DNA of 64,000 nucleotides from Tridacna crocea (lineage: Eukaryota; Mollusca; Bivalvia; Cardiida; Cardiidae): NCBI GenBank assembly GCA_943736015.1, contig OX031073.1:23649210-23713209 (forward strand), given 5' to 3'. A program made the position numbers and the translations under genes. Positions 31,705 through 43,118 of this stretch are shown one piece after another. Under the pieces are notes generated by a model, which saw only the letters and a list, made by a program, of their open reading frames with translations, did not search any database and was not told the DNA's origin. Position 1 is the stretch's first letter, and each line of letters opens with the position of its first letter.

Positions 31705-34455
31705 TTTTTAAAGCCAGCATATCAAAGACTAACGGATTATTACCGAAACAGCCATTATTTCCCCTGCCTGCTTTAATGACATTTGTCCTTCCCAAATTCA
31801 ATGCTTCCTTTACAAATGAATTGAATGTACCGTTATCAGTCACTACTTTAGGCCAGAAAGCGGCACTTTTCCATTTAGGTATAATAAGGGTGCAATTTGC
31901 CCTTTCCTGAATTATTTTATCAATACACTGCGGTATTAACCGTGGGGGTGGAACAACCCAATTTATATCACCATTCCATGGATGTGCCAAACAATCAATA
32001 CCTTCAGTACCTGGTACCCACCATCTCGAGTTAAATCGTGTGCACTTTGCATTTAAATTTGAAGCAAATCTATCAACTGTAAATGGACCCCAAAGGCTAC
32101 TGAGACTTTTGAAAATTGTATGATCTATTTCCCAGTCATCGCAATCGAAACACCGACTTAGATAATCGGCTGTATCATTACGAGTGCGCGGAATCCATTC
32201 CGGGCGTAAAGCAATGTTCTCACAATCACATAGTCCACAAAGGTTTAAAGCAATACTCTGCAACTTATCAATGCGACTACCGTTTTTAAGGATAGAATTA
32301 ACATTTTTGTTGTCACAATACACTTTTACAACAGAATTCTTCAACACCCCTGTGTTTGAATTTACAATACGAAAAATTGATTCAGCTTCTCTCCAGGTCG
32401 AACTTTCGCTTCGTTCTGAAGTTGACCATGATCCAATTACTTTTGTGTCAATTAATACACAACTTCTGTCATGCTCCGACATGTCTCTGTTTTGCAAGGT
32501 AGTGATACTTTTGTCTCCTGTATGTTTTACACAGGACATATCGAAATCTACATTGTTTTCAAATGTATGTTCTCGGTTCAAAACCGACTCTTTCGCAACG
32601 ACCTCTTCCGGGATCGAACATGAAGTTATGACCGCCTCCGGGGTCACCACTGAACCTGCTGCCACTTCCGGGGCCCTGTTCAACCCAAGGACCGTTCCCT
32701 TGGCCATTTTATCAATGAAAACCACTTCCGGGGTCATCAATTTCAATTCAGAATCCATTTCCAAGGATTCGCAAAGGTCATGCATGGACTTTGTACATAC
32801 TTTATTATTTGTTTCTAATCCAAATGGCTCAATGCTTTCTGTTATGTGTGATAAATCAACATTTGAGTCTTGTACAATATATCCGCCATAACCAGTACTA
32901 CTTGCATCTGAATAAACACTGTAAAAGCTCAAACGCTCATCTTTAATGTGCTTTCCTATTTCGTTAAGCTTCTCAACATTATTTTTCCAGAAATGAAGCT
33001 CGTTAATACCCCCCTGTGTTACTAATACCGGCGCATTCCAACTGGCTCTTGTATTTATACAAGCAAACAAACCTCTTGTCATTAATCTTACCTTATTACC
33101 CACAACACTCTGTATGGAAATAATTTGACCCACAACATTTGCGAGGCTCTTAACATGAATCAAAGGTATTGTCTGATTTTCTAATGTTTTCAAAATTGAG
33201 TCAATTCTCTTCAGTAACCTTTGTATTCTTTCATCTGTAATAAACAACAAATTCTGATGCATATCTATAGTATGGCCTAACCAAACAACTTGTTTACTTG
33301 GAATCCACTGACATTTCTCTTCTGCTAAAAGAAATCCAAATTCTAGAATAGTCTGCTTTGTGAAAATACTTGAAGCCAAAGCCTTATTATAATCAGTATC
33401 TCCTCCGATACCATCATCAAGAAAAGCAATGACTTTGTGGCTTTTTTCTCTCAAAAATGAGATGACGACTCGTAGAACTTTTGTGAAAATATGTCCAGCA
33501 GTTTTGATACCAAATGGTAACTGATTGAAAACATAATATTTTTTCAGACCCTTGTCAATACATGAAAAACCTAAATAAGTTGTGTGTTCGCTGAAAATGT
33601 CGATATGGTGATACGCTCCTTTCAAATCGAAAGTATACATGAAAGTGTTATTATCAAACAAAGTTTCAGCAACACTTATATCCTCGTATTTTACTTTAAA
33701 CTGGTGTAAATAATCATTTATGTGCCTACAATCCAATACTAACCTAGGCTTACCATTTCTGTTGTATGCTACAGTCAATGGGTTTACAACATATGGAGTA
33801 CTTTGTACCTCTGAAATAACTCTTTTCTCTATTAACATTTGTATTTCTTCCATAACAAATGCCATATTATCTCTAGCGGATTTGTTATTCTTTAGTATCA
33901 CACTATCTGGGATCTTTTTGAACGGTAACTTATAACCATGCTCAATTACACTATGTATGTACTGGCTATCTGTGGCCAATTTCCATTTATCTAAACTACC
34001 TCTCAGCCTTCCAGCTGGTGATATCAATTCTGATTTTTCCTTTGAATCAGAACAAAAAGCTACAGATATCTGATCAACTACTACAGATTCAATACTTATC
34101 TTATTCTGTGAAACATTCGCCTGACATTCAGCGGCGCCTTTCCAATGGCCTGGCTTACCACAGTCAAAACACAGACCTGGTCTTCGCACTGCTTGCTGCG
34201 TTGAACCGAGCCCAGTTGTACTAGTCAGCCCAGTTTGTCCCTTGCGATACGGCCATATCTTTCCAATACGACTTTTCTTGGCTTTCTCTGCCTTAAGCTT
34301 TTTGGAAGCCCTAGCCTCCGCTTTGTACATGCGTTTTTCGTCATCCGAGTCGCTTGCCAGAGGATTGGTTTCATACTCGGTAACAAAACGCCAACCAAGC
34401 TCTGATGAGTCCGCCAGTTTAATGAGTTTTTGTCTGTGGGCAATGAGCTGCTTGG
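31694..34455 (-). CDS. Gag C-terminus, reverse transcriptase and RNase H
   Basis: Exon 2 begins after TTTTCAG at 34462-34456, and its first residues (KQLIAHRQKLIKLADSSELG, later SDSDDEKR) resemble the conserved Gag segment of DIRS-order elements. A zinc knuckle follows (CFDCGKPGHWKGAAEC; last spacing is six residues, not the usual four). RT motifs: RLVLDCRHIND, FDLKGAYHHIDI, NQLPFGIKTAG and the catalytic FLDDG. RNase H: first Asp in VYSDASSTGYGGY, Glu in STWREAE, Asp in VYCDNKN, Asp in RNDTADYLSR, then the DRFASNLNAKC region found after RNase H in these elements. About 120 extra residues separate the first Asp and Glu. The frame stops at TGA 31696-31694 unless the proposed 48-bp intron is spliced. 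Confidence 0.9.
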
Positions 34456-34747
34456 CTGAAAATTAATATTTCTATTTAATAGTTCTCAAATGATTAGGCT
34501 TAAATTAACATACCCTCACAACTTTGAATAAAGACTCTTACGAAAAAACAAAAATACAAAGAACTTCAAAAATATTCCTCACTGCGCTTCTCCCATGTAA
34601 AATAAAACCTTTGACTTTATCTTTCCTGTCAGTGCTTTGAAAAAATAAATTAGAAGTATACTGATGACATACAAAAGTATTGTATATAAAAATCAACCTG
34701 TTGCAATGAACTACTATGTAAACCTGTAAAGTATATAACATTTATAC
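34456..34747 (-). other. Putative spliceosomal intron in Gag-Pol
   Basis: 292 bp with donor GAAG|GTATAA and acceptor TTTTCAG|CC. Removing it joins two Gag halves in phase. Introns are documented in DIRS-order elements. Confidence 0.7.
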
Positions 34748-35042
34748 CTTCTGCAATTTTTCCTCTGCTTTCAACGATTTTTTCCGATTGTAACAAGTTG
34801 TCTGCCTCTTCTAAAGCTATGCTTACTTTCGAATTATATTTGTACTGCTCCTCATTTGATTTACGTTTGAATGTGTGTCCTCCATTCAATAATCCACTTA
34901 TTTTTGAAACTTGTTCAGAATTAGAAATGCCACTTATCTTTGTCATGACATTCTCCATACTAGAAAGAATGTCCGCCTTGCATTGAGTCAACGACGACTT
35001 CAGTCTCTCGTCAATTAAGGTGACTAATTCCTCTCTATCCAT
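34748..35042 (-). CDS. Retrotransposon Gag, exon 1
   Basis: ATG at 35042-35040, 19 bp inside the A1 repeat boundary. About 98 residues with a predicted amphipathic start (MDREELVTLIDERLKSSL) and helical segments, typical of small DIRS-order Gag N-termini. An open frame continues past 34748, but the sequence after SRGKIAE becomes unlike Gag, and a GT donor at 34747-34746 joins in phase to 34455 downstream. Confidence 0.75.
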
Positions 35043-35060
35043 ATTTCTTCTGTAACTTCC

Positions 35061-35224
35061 GAAATACGTGTCGATGCCTAGAAGGTCTCTCTAGAAGTGA
35101 AGCTCAGCTACACCCATCTATAAATAGCCTCATCACATATCCCTCGTGCAAAACCGGTTTTGTATCTACCCGTCCGCTAGGACAATGGTACTCGGCTATA
35201 CGGTGTACCGCCGAATACCATCAA
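35061..35224 (-). repeat. Split direct repeat A1 (5' terminus of YR element)
   Basis: Identical over 164 bp to A2 at 30331-30494. It probably contains the promoter, since the Gag ATG is 19 bp inside it. Confidence 0.93.
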
Positions 35225-35260
35225 TTATACACGTAGTAGTATCAGGGGCGGTAACCAGTC

Positions 35261-35600
35261 TAAGCCTTCTATTTGCGGAATGATACATAATTTGTCTACC
35301 GATCGCTTGATCCAGGGCTTTTTCGTTCCAAAACCAGTTCGTTCCATGGCTTGTTAATTCCATAATTGCATGCTACTCCATGTGATTAGGTATGAATACT
35401 TTATAGATCGAAATTATTGATTTCATTTTGGAAATTAAATGTTAACGGCAGAAGATATTTCAAAATTATAGATTTTAGGTACAAACTTAATTTTATTCGA
35501 TGTATTCAAATGGTTTCTTTTCCTATCCATCATGCATCCTACTGTCAAGGGACGTTACTCCTGACTCCTAATGATGGAAGGAAGATCACTTGTACACAAA
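35261..35600 (-). repeat. Right flank: broken copy of 56.6-kb repeat
   Basis: Continues the match of the left flank to the reverse complement of 56590-56870 (shared GGGCTTTTTCGTTCCAAAAC, CTACTGTCAAGGGACGTTAC). The 36 bp between the YR element and this block do not match. Confidence 0.72.
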
Positions 35601-35872
35601 TAACCTTAGGTTTGTCGTGAGTACTACCCCTTCATCCAAAGTTAAAAGGATTCAATTGCTTAGTAGGTTGACTTTCTAGCCAATATTTGAATGCTGTTTC
35701 TCTTTTTCTTTCAAATTATAATTCCACACGATGACACCACTATAGCCTTCTCAACGCTTTGATTTTTCTTTTGAAGAAGACAATACTTTTCCCGTTTTCT
35801 TTTTTGTAGGCTCTCTCCAGGGACAAAAATCCCGGAAGTATTATTTAACTTTTTGCTACATCCTGTATGCGT

Positions 35873-36000
35873 TAACTCTTAGGCTGGTAAGTGTGACCCA
35901 AGGACCTTTTGCAGACAGTGTAGATCCGAGATTAGACTGCACAGTACGTGCAGTCTGATCTCGAATCTTCACTTTTTGATAAAGAGATATTTAACCGCCA
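35873..36000. mobile_element. GCAGTCTGATCTT hairpin element
   Basis: TTAACTCTTAGGCTGG outer end, hairpin AGACTGCACAGTACGTGCAG, then AGAGATATTTAAC. Confidence 0.75.
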
Positions 36001-36614
36001 CCCTTAAAAACCCACCCTTTGAAACTGCAACATTTAGGTTTAGATTACTATCGGCTCAAAAATTCCATTTCACTGATTTAGAAGGTTAAGGGTTATGAAT
36101 TCTGTACTTTTACAATTCCACTGTCTAAGGGGAACGTGTCACATAGCTTTTAAAAGTACATTTTCCTCTTGAGCTTTGTACAACAGAGACACTTGTGTTT
36201 CAAGGGCAAAATTCGCCGTTTATAACAACGTGGGTGGCAAAACGGGTTTTACTACGTCTTCGTGATGCTTGATACCTAGGAAGTCATCACATGAACATTT
36301 TGTCTAACAAACCCAAAGAATCTTGGGGTAAACTGGTCCTTTGACATGCAAAATATCTCCAACAGCACAAAGTTTAATTTGTTCAGGCTGATCTGAATCG
36401 ATAGTTTTTACAAATTGGTTAAAACCGCCCTTTTCAAAGGGGCATAGCTCAAATATATACAAGGCATGCAACATGTGAAAAGAGGTTTACGGACACTGCG
36501 TTCGCGTAGTTCGCGCAGGTAAGTCCGAGACGGCACTTTACGATTACGTTAGATTTTGTGCAAAAGAAGACTTACGCGAAAGGGAAAATTACATAAAAAC
36601 AGAAAGTGTCATTA

Positions 36615-36985
36615 CATGGAATCGTTGTCTGCGCATGTCATATTCTTCGAAGATTTGACCTGTCTTATATGACGAGCCCCAAAAGCGGGCAGACTGTAAT
36701 ACTACGCGCTATAAAGTAGCAACGGAGAAAATGGTTTTAACTAATACGTTTGAGGAAAAATCAGGCCTGTTTTAGCCCCAGATTTCTCTAAACTGCTGAT
36801 CATAGCTGAGTGAATCGCACGAGGTATAGCGTTTTCATTGAGTAAACGTTTATTTCAGTTTGAAATTTAAAGTAACGGTTTTCGCGTACGAAAGTGGTTC
36901 GGTTCTGTACACAGGATGCCCAAATTAGATAGACGAGTATTTATAGAATGCCATCTAGCGGGAGATAATGACATGGAATTTTACG
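36615..36985 (+). repeat. Repeat E, uninterrupted copy
   Basis: Contains CGTTGTCTGCGCATGTCAT, GCTGAGTGAATCGCACGAGG and GCCATCTAGCGGGAGATAAT. Homologues at 39.2-40.45 kb and 60.4-61.2 kb are interrupted by other elements. Confidence 0.7.
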
Positions 36986-37362
36986 TCCCCCGCCACAACC
37001 TTATGTCATAATATGGTGTCAGGTTTCCTATCCACGCTGTTACTTTCTTTCACATGTACTAGACTTTGACTCGCAGTGCATTGCCATAGGAAACTTAAGC
37101 AGGACGTCGCCTAAAGAGATTGAAATAGGATTTTCTTGATCAATAAATATCAGTCGCCATCAGAACAGACACACGATGGACCTAGCCTGGGCCAAGACGC
37201 TAACAATGTCTCAATCACTGTTTATTGCGGCCATCTTGTCACTGTCTATATAGGTCTGTGGCTAGAAATTGTTTGTCTGTTCCGTTATTATTTTCACGTA
37301 TGACAAAGTAACGTCAGAATATAAGCCATGGTCTGCGGAAAAGAGTTTTGTTACATCTGCAA

Positions 37363-37425
37363 AAAGTATCGACCCAGGTCAGCCTGCGCAGAGCGCGCAG
37401 GCTGACCTGGGTCGAAACTTTTTGC
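37363..37425. repeat. GCGCAGGCTGA hairpin
   Basis: CGACCCAGGTCAGCCTGCGC followed by its exact complement with AGAG between. Confidence 0.85.
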
Positions 37426-38099
37426 CCTTGGTTAATTCCCTACGTGTCAAGAGACTAGTCGACCTGATAATTCAAACGGTCGTTTGGCAAAGTTGGTCAC
37501 TTCAGCACTCGGCTCATGGGTAAGAGTTCTGACAAGTAACCCCTCGCGCCCAGGGGTAAGTACAGACCCCTAGTAGTCTCAATAATGAGACGCCCCGTGA
37601 TCTTGTTCATATTTGGACATTTATTGTACACCGTACCGTCTCAAGGCCAACGTCAATTATCCAGTAGCAAACATAGAGCGCTATACTGACCTTCGGTTTC
37701 GTCGATTTTATCTGTATTGCAGCGAAACGCAATTAAGTTTAAGTACTAAACATGACCAAAAACAAATTGTTAAACCATTCATTACATAAAAAGCTTATAT
37801 AAGTAGTTTACAACATGTTTATCTCGGAAAAATCACGGACGAAATTTATCGTGCGTATCGGCCATTTTGTATGTTTTCGGGAACGTAAACATTCGAGTAA
37901 CTGATGAAATGCACGGTTTTTTCTCACGATCAGCGTTTAAATTGAAAATATTTGTATTTCAAACGGAGGAATATTGAATACGCAAGCCACAGGTATGTTT
38001 AAATCATAGTTTTGTGCTCTATTTTGGAAATTATAAGAGTTCAAACTTGCGCACAAAATCTGTGCAGAACTTTCAACTGATTATGTCTTGATTGTCTCT

Positions 38100-38216
38100 G
38101 TACCCAGAGGCGACCAGTCGAAAAGTAACATCGCCTTTGGGGACGGTTATCTGTACTAAGACCCCTAGACCTCAAGGTCCCAAGGCGAACGCTCTACCAT
38201 GTCGCTTCAAAAGCTA
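38100..38216 (-). mobile_element. tRNA-like SINE fragment
   Basis: On the minus strand ACATGGTAGAGCGTTCGCC (A-box-like) and GGTCTAGGGGTCTTAG. Confidence 0.45.
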
Positions 38217-39294
38217 GCTCTATAGCAAGGCAGCACCAAAGTCACTATCTACAAAAATATGATATATAGGATCTGACATGAGTTGGTTTTTTAAAATACA
38301 AATTTATTAAACGAGTCTACATAAATGTTATTAAGCGAGCCTTTGGCGAGCTTAATGACATTTTTTTTGTGGACGAGTTTAATGAATTTTTACCTCAAAA
38401 ACCAACGAGTGTCAGATTCTTTTTATCACATTACTGGCAAAATTATAGTCCAAAATGTGTTAAATCAGAGGCATACATGTATCATGTATAGTGAAATTTA
38501 CATGAATCCTGTGCACTTACTCTGACAGGTACATTATGAACCAAAATAGTTCCGAAGATACTTGCATAATATTGATTCTTTTTTTGTTTTAGTCTAACAC
38601 TGATTGAATTAACAACTAGATCTATATCATGACAAGAAATTTGACCGCTAATTTCCTTCTGAAACCTAGGTCAGCAATGTTTTAGAAATGAAGCGTATAA
38701 TTACAGAGTGTTGACCAAATACAGCACTATTTTCTAATCTCACACGTGTGTGTGACAAAATTCGTAATGGTTATAATACATTGAAAACAGGGAGAGTTAT
38801 GTGATAAATACTTATATCTATCAATAGGATAGACAAGAAGGCTATACTATATACACTCATATATAAAAGGGGACAAGATCGGACTGGAACACAGACTATT
38901 ATGGACCTAACAATAACCAGAGGAACTATCCATGAGTATAGATTGATTCTATGCAATATACATGCCTTTTGATGTATCATCAAGTATACATAATGCATAG
39001 AAACCAATACAAAGCGGAAATGGCGCGTGACTGATGTCCCAATTGCGGAAACAATGAATGTGATGATCTGTAATTGTCTCAACCATTAAAGTGCTATCAT
39101 GACTTCAACTGCTTTGACGGCCCACACGGACGGACAGGCTGATTCCAGTATACCCCGGAAAACTTTTCTTTTGCGGGGGTATAATCAACCCAAGGCTATT
39201 ACTCGCCAGCCGATTATTGCTGAATGAATCGCACGAAGTACCTAGCCTTTTATTGGGTAAGCGTTTACACATGTTGAAATTCAATTTGTTGTTG

Positions 39295-39552
39295 TTGTAT
39301 TTGAGTTTAACGCCACTTTAACAGCTAAGGTCATATCATGGCGGTCGGTGACGCACATGTGTTTCCTGGCTTTCTCATACCAGTACTAACACTACTTTCT
39401 TTCCAAAGCCACCGACTACTTTTCTCACATGCTTCAGCAGAGGTGAGAGGCGAAAATACGCCAGAAAGAAAGTTTGCCTCAACCGGGTATCGAACTCAAA
39501 ACCACCAGGTCATGAGTCCAACGCGCTCACCACTGAGCCACCCGGGCGGGCT
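39295..39552 (-). mobile_element. tRNA-derived SINE, minus strand
   Basis: The minus strand starts GCCCGGGTGGCTCAGTGG (A box), then GAGTTCGATACCCGG (B box); the other end has AACTCAAATACAACAACAAC. Confidence 0.75.
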
Positions 39553-39624
39553 GTTGAAATTCAAAGTAACGGTTGTTGTTTTAAAAAAATTAGTCCGGTT
39601 CTGTACATGGATGCCCAGATTTCA

Positions 39625-40383
39625 GGGGTAACAACCTACGTCATGTAGCATACGTCATCGGAGACATTTTAAATCCGCCATTTTTGTTTTAAAAGGTAAG
39701 TTTTTCAGCATGTACATTATTGTTATTGAAGATCTTTCCAAACAAAGCAGTGCATATGGTAACTGACAACTTTCTTCGTTAGTATACGTTAATATTTTGT
39801 TCATTAGTTTCCGCGTTGATTTTGCAATTACCTCCGCACAATTTTCGAAGCCGGTGACATGTGTGCGATTTAAAAATAGATGTCGTATACAATACCGTTA
39901 TAACATCCTCGGATACCCCGGGGTCTCCCTATTTGCTACGCTACATCGACCCCTGGAACAATTGACTAATAAAACTTTGAATCAGCCGCCGAAAATCGAT
40001 ACGAAACGTCATAGCGTACAGTCCACTCGCCCATCACAAAATGATGATGGAACCAATGAAAAGCCAGCATTCGGCCAGCGGTAAAGCGAGGGAAATTCAC
40101 TTAATTGTCCCAGGGGCCGATGTAGCGTAGCAAATAGGGAGACCCCGGGGTATCCGAGGATGCCGTTATAATAATTTGTGTTGAAGTGTTTAGAGCTGCA
40201 ACATTGTTTCATGGCATTTTGATTTCACGAAAAGGACAAATATATTTACCGTCACCAGATGACGTAGGTATTCTGAGTAAATTTTAGATACATATATCTT
40301 TTTACAGTAATTAATCTGCACTTTGCGCACAAAATGGCAGCTATTCCCACACCTCTGCTATGACGTAGTTTGTCACCCTTGAA
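39625..40383. mobile_element. TIR element, copy 1, carrying a nested element
   Basis: GGGGTAACAACCTACGTCAT at left and ATGACGTAGTTTGTCACCC at right. A shorter copy in inverted orientation lies at 60514-60984; the difference is the 259-bp insertion at 39904-40162. Confidence 0.82.
39904..40162. mobile_element. MULE-like element with 9-bp target duplication
   Basis: CATCCTCGGATACCCCGGGG to CCCCGGGGTATCCGAGGATG, TIR about 50 bp, flanked by CCGTTATAA at 39895-39903 and 40163-40171. Nine-base duplications and long TIRs suit the Mutator superfamily. Confidence 0.82.
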
Positions 40384-40513
40384 TTAGATCGATGTGTATT
40401 TGTAGAATGCTATCTAGCGGGAGATAATGGGGCCAAAGTTGAAAGTGCTCGGAGCTAGAGCCAACGTATATGACGATTTAGATCTTGCAAAAAACCTTGT
40501 GTAGAATACGTCG

Positions 40514-40734
40514 AATGAATTACCAAACGACAAAATTTTAGTCTAAATTGAAAGCACTTGCAGACGACAAAATAAATGTATCTCAAAACTTGAAATTTGT
40601 TTCCAACGCAGTAGAAAACATTGTGGGAAAAGGAGAAAATGCTTGTAAGAAGCATTTTCTCCTTTCCCCACAATGTTTTCCAAAGGCCTCTATCTCAAGG
40701 TCGTTAAAAACAGAGATCGTTTGGTAAAGGGTGA
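40514..40734 (+). mobile_element. hp-MITE
   Basis: GAATTACCAAACGACAAAAT, L arm, hairpin, S arm, GGTAAAGGGTGAA. Confidence 0.82.
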
Positions 40735-41059
40735 ACAATGATCAGGGACAAGAGTAACAATGTGTCTATGAAGTTATCACCAAATCCCAAACAGGAAAGG
40801 TCGACCAGAACTATTTATTCATTGACTCGTGAAATAATAGTCGACAATTGTACGTCCCTGCAATACATGTATATAGTTTTCGGAAAATATCCGTAAACAT
40901 AGTGAGAAAAGAAACAATTGTGTGTATTCAGACAATTTTGTTTCCCTCTATGAAAAGCAGCCAGTTCTCAGGTTCGATCAGACTTTTGTTCCTTGCGTCT
41001 GTCGCAGGGATAGTGTACAACGATAATTTTATATCCGATCATCCTGAAAACGAACGCTT

Positions 41060-41250
41060 GTCAAAATAGTGTGGACAAACGAGAAAATGCTGTTAACCAC
41101 GATTTTTCTCCTTTTCCCTTCACATCGTTTATTCTATTAAAAGAAAAAAAAATCACCATGTCAGTCTCATCCACTTTGACGTCTGTTACAGATCTAATAC
41201 ATACAGTTTGGACGAGTTTATATGGCGAAATGAAGGCTAATGTGAAAGTA
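41060..41250. mobile_element. hp-MITE, badly decayed
   Basis: GAGAAAATGCTGTTAACCAC and TTTTCTCCTTTTCCCTTCAC are recognisable stem parts. Confidence 0.4.
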
Positions 41251-41261
41251 AGCAAAGCCTA

Positions 41262-42159
41262 GAAATGGGCCAAAGAGATTTTTTCTCTAAGATTATATTC
41301 TGTCATGATCCGCACAACAACGAATCTATTCAGATCTGTCTATTGGACACTGCCCAGCAATTTTTTGATGGCAGTAACTAACTGCTGCCTGCTACCTTAA
41401 CAGGCCCGTAGGAGCAGGGGGGGCTGGGGGGGGAACGGGGGCTCAGTTCCCCCCTCCCCAATAATTTTGAAAATCATAGTAACTAGAAAATGAGTTTTTA
41501 GCGCAATGCAACAACAACGCAAAAAATCTCAGTATTTCGAAGTTAACCCCCCCCCCCCCCCATCTTGAAATGCTTCCTACGTGGCTGCTTAAATCTACCA
41601 AACGACAAATTCTACACCCTTCTTGATTGAAACTTTCTGCAGAAAATATCTGAGTTCTCCTAAAATTACTGGTGAAATTGGAACAATGTTGAAAACAGCT
41701 GACACGAAATAGGGCTAACTGTAGTAGCTCATACATCGTTGAAATTTAAACAATGTTGATTTATTTTCCAATATTTTATCATTATCTGATTGGCGAATAA
41801 AGGAGAAGTTGTAGATCTTCATCTACATGTAAAAAGACATTAAAACAAAATTATTTAATTTCCATCTTGTGGATTTAGTCCGACTGTGTTGAATTCTTCT
41901 TGCAATAAACCAACCTTCTTGTTGTCAAAGAAGTGCGGATACAGTCCAACTTTTCCCCCCATGTGCAGCAATTCAAAATGGCCGAAAAGTTGTTCTTCAG
42001 GGTTGATAATGACGTCATACGTGTAACCTATAGGCGGTCTTTCGCCCTTGATATACTCATTAAATTATGCTTACTATATACGATATAGAGGGAGTCGAGA
42101 ATGTTCTTTTCATAGTAACGGTGTCCGATAGTGAAAATTTTGTCATCCCATTATACTAG
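41262..42159. other. No recognised feature
   Basis: AT-rich sequence with G and C homopolymer runs at 41416-41460 and 41546-41560. No gene seen. Confidence 0.35.
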
Positions 42160-42456
42160 TAGTACAGTAGAGTTTCAGGGGCCTATGATATAACAATACT
42201 GTCCATGAATATATGCGCAATGGTCCTTATCATGGTGCTGAACAGAATACAAGTGGTGTCACACCAGAACACAAGTGAGCATGGGTTGTAGAAGTTTAGA
42301 ATACCCTTATTTCTAAGCTTAACATAAAACACTGATGCTGCACCGTTTTATCAAATAGAAATATAGGTTTAAAATGTATTTCCTGTGTATTTGTATTGGC
42401 TATAAATATGTATATTTAATGCCAAATAAAGATTATGTTATGTTATGTTATGTTAT
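42160..42456 (+). mobile_element. LINE 3' end (probable)
   Basis: Ends in GCCAAATAAAGATTATG then a TTATG microsatellite tail, as at the 3' ends of some non-LTR elements. No coding part remains. Confidence 0.5.
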
Positions 42457-42818
42457 TGATGATATCCATGGAAACCGGGTACGATTTGTTATGTCTTGAG
42501 GTCACGTGACTACTTACTACTTCATGTCTGTTGCCATCTGAAGTAAAAATTTAAATGGTCAGCTAAATCTACATGTGCGTATCTAGTGCTCTATTAGTTA
42601 TATGTTAAATTTAATTTATTTATCAAATGATAAAAATGTCTGAACACGATTTTACAGAGTAATTAGAATGACTAACGAAATGGATAAGAACGAAAGCAAA
42701 GCTTATATTGTCGGTTTACTTCAAAAACCTGGTAACTACAGATATTTTTCAAGCTGTAGTTACGAGGTTTATGAATCAAAGCCACGATATGGGTCTTCTC
42801 CTAATTCAAAGTACACGG

Positions 42819-43047
42819 TTAACCCTTAACTCCATAGATACTCATTTCTACGTATTGTTTGTAGGAGCCTTTGGAAAACATTGTGGCAAAAGGTGAAATT
42901 GCTCGTGACGAGCAATTTCACCTTTTGCCACAGTGTTTTCTACTCTGTCAAAAGGTGTCATATACACATAAGAAACGGCTTCATCCTTGCTGTTATTTAG
43001 GGTCAGTTAGAGATACCATAGAAATGCCTTATGGGGTAAAGGGTTAA
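42819..43047 (-). mobile_element. hp-MITE subfamily B, full length
   Basis: TTAACCCTTAACTCC to GGGGTAAAGGGTTAA; about 93% identical to the inverted 4233-4461 copy. Confidence 0.92.
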
Positions 43048-43087
43048 TGGTTATACATCTCATGCCTACATTATTAATGGCTATCAT

Positions 43088-43118
43088 AACAATAATAATA
43101 ATAATAATAATAATAAAA
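43088..43118 (+). repeat. (AAT)n microsatellite
   Basis: About ten AAT units. Confidence 0.9.

Larger units (their letters stand above)
29962..35224 (-). mobile_element. Ngaro/PAT-like tyrosine-recombinase retrotransposon, apparently intact
   Basis: A 5263-bp element read on the minus strand. Split direct repeats: A1 at 35061-35224 is identical to A2 at 30331-30494 (164 bp), and B1 at 30494-30565 is identical to B2 at 29962-30033 (72 bp). B1 and A2 abut, giving A1-ORFs-B1A2-B2, the arrangement known for Ngaro and PAT elements, which integrate through a circular intermediate using a tyrosine recombinase and leave no target duplication. Coding order is Gag, RT, RNase H, recombinase, with no methyltransferase-like domain noticed. 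All key motifs are present and repeat copies are identical, so insertion is recent and activity is possible. Whether it belongs with Ngaro or PAT needs an RT tree. Confidence 0.92.
39200..40450 (+). repeat. Repeat E copy, interrupted twice
   Basis: Matches the 36.6-kb copy at GCTGAATGAATCGCACGAAG, at GAAATTCAAAGTAACGG after the SINE, and at GCTATCTAGCGGGAGATAAT after the TIR element. Confidence 0.7.

Noticed and set aside
32184..32891. 235-codon open frame antisense to the retrotransposon polymerase
   Set aside because: It overlaps the RNase H coding region on the opposite strand; composition reflects the sense codons. No independent support.
39480..39552. Possible tRNA gene on the minus strand
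   Set aside because: A and B boxes are present, but the acceptor stem does not close and the sequence continues into a SINE body.
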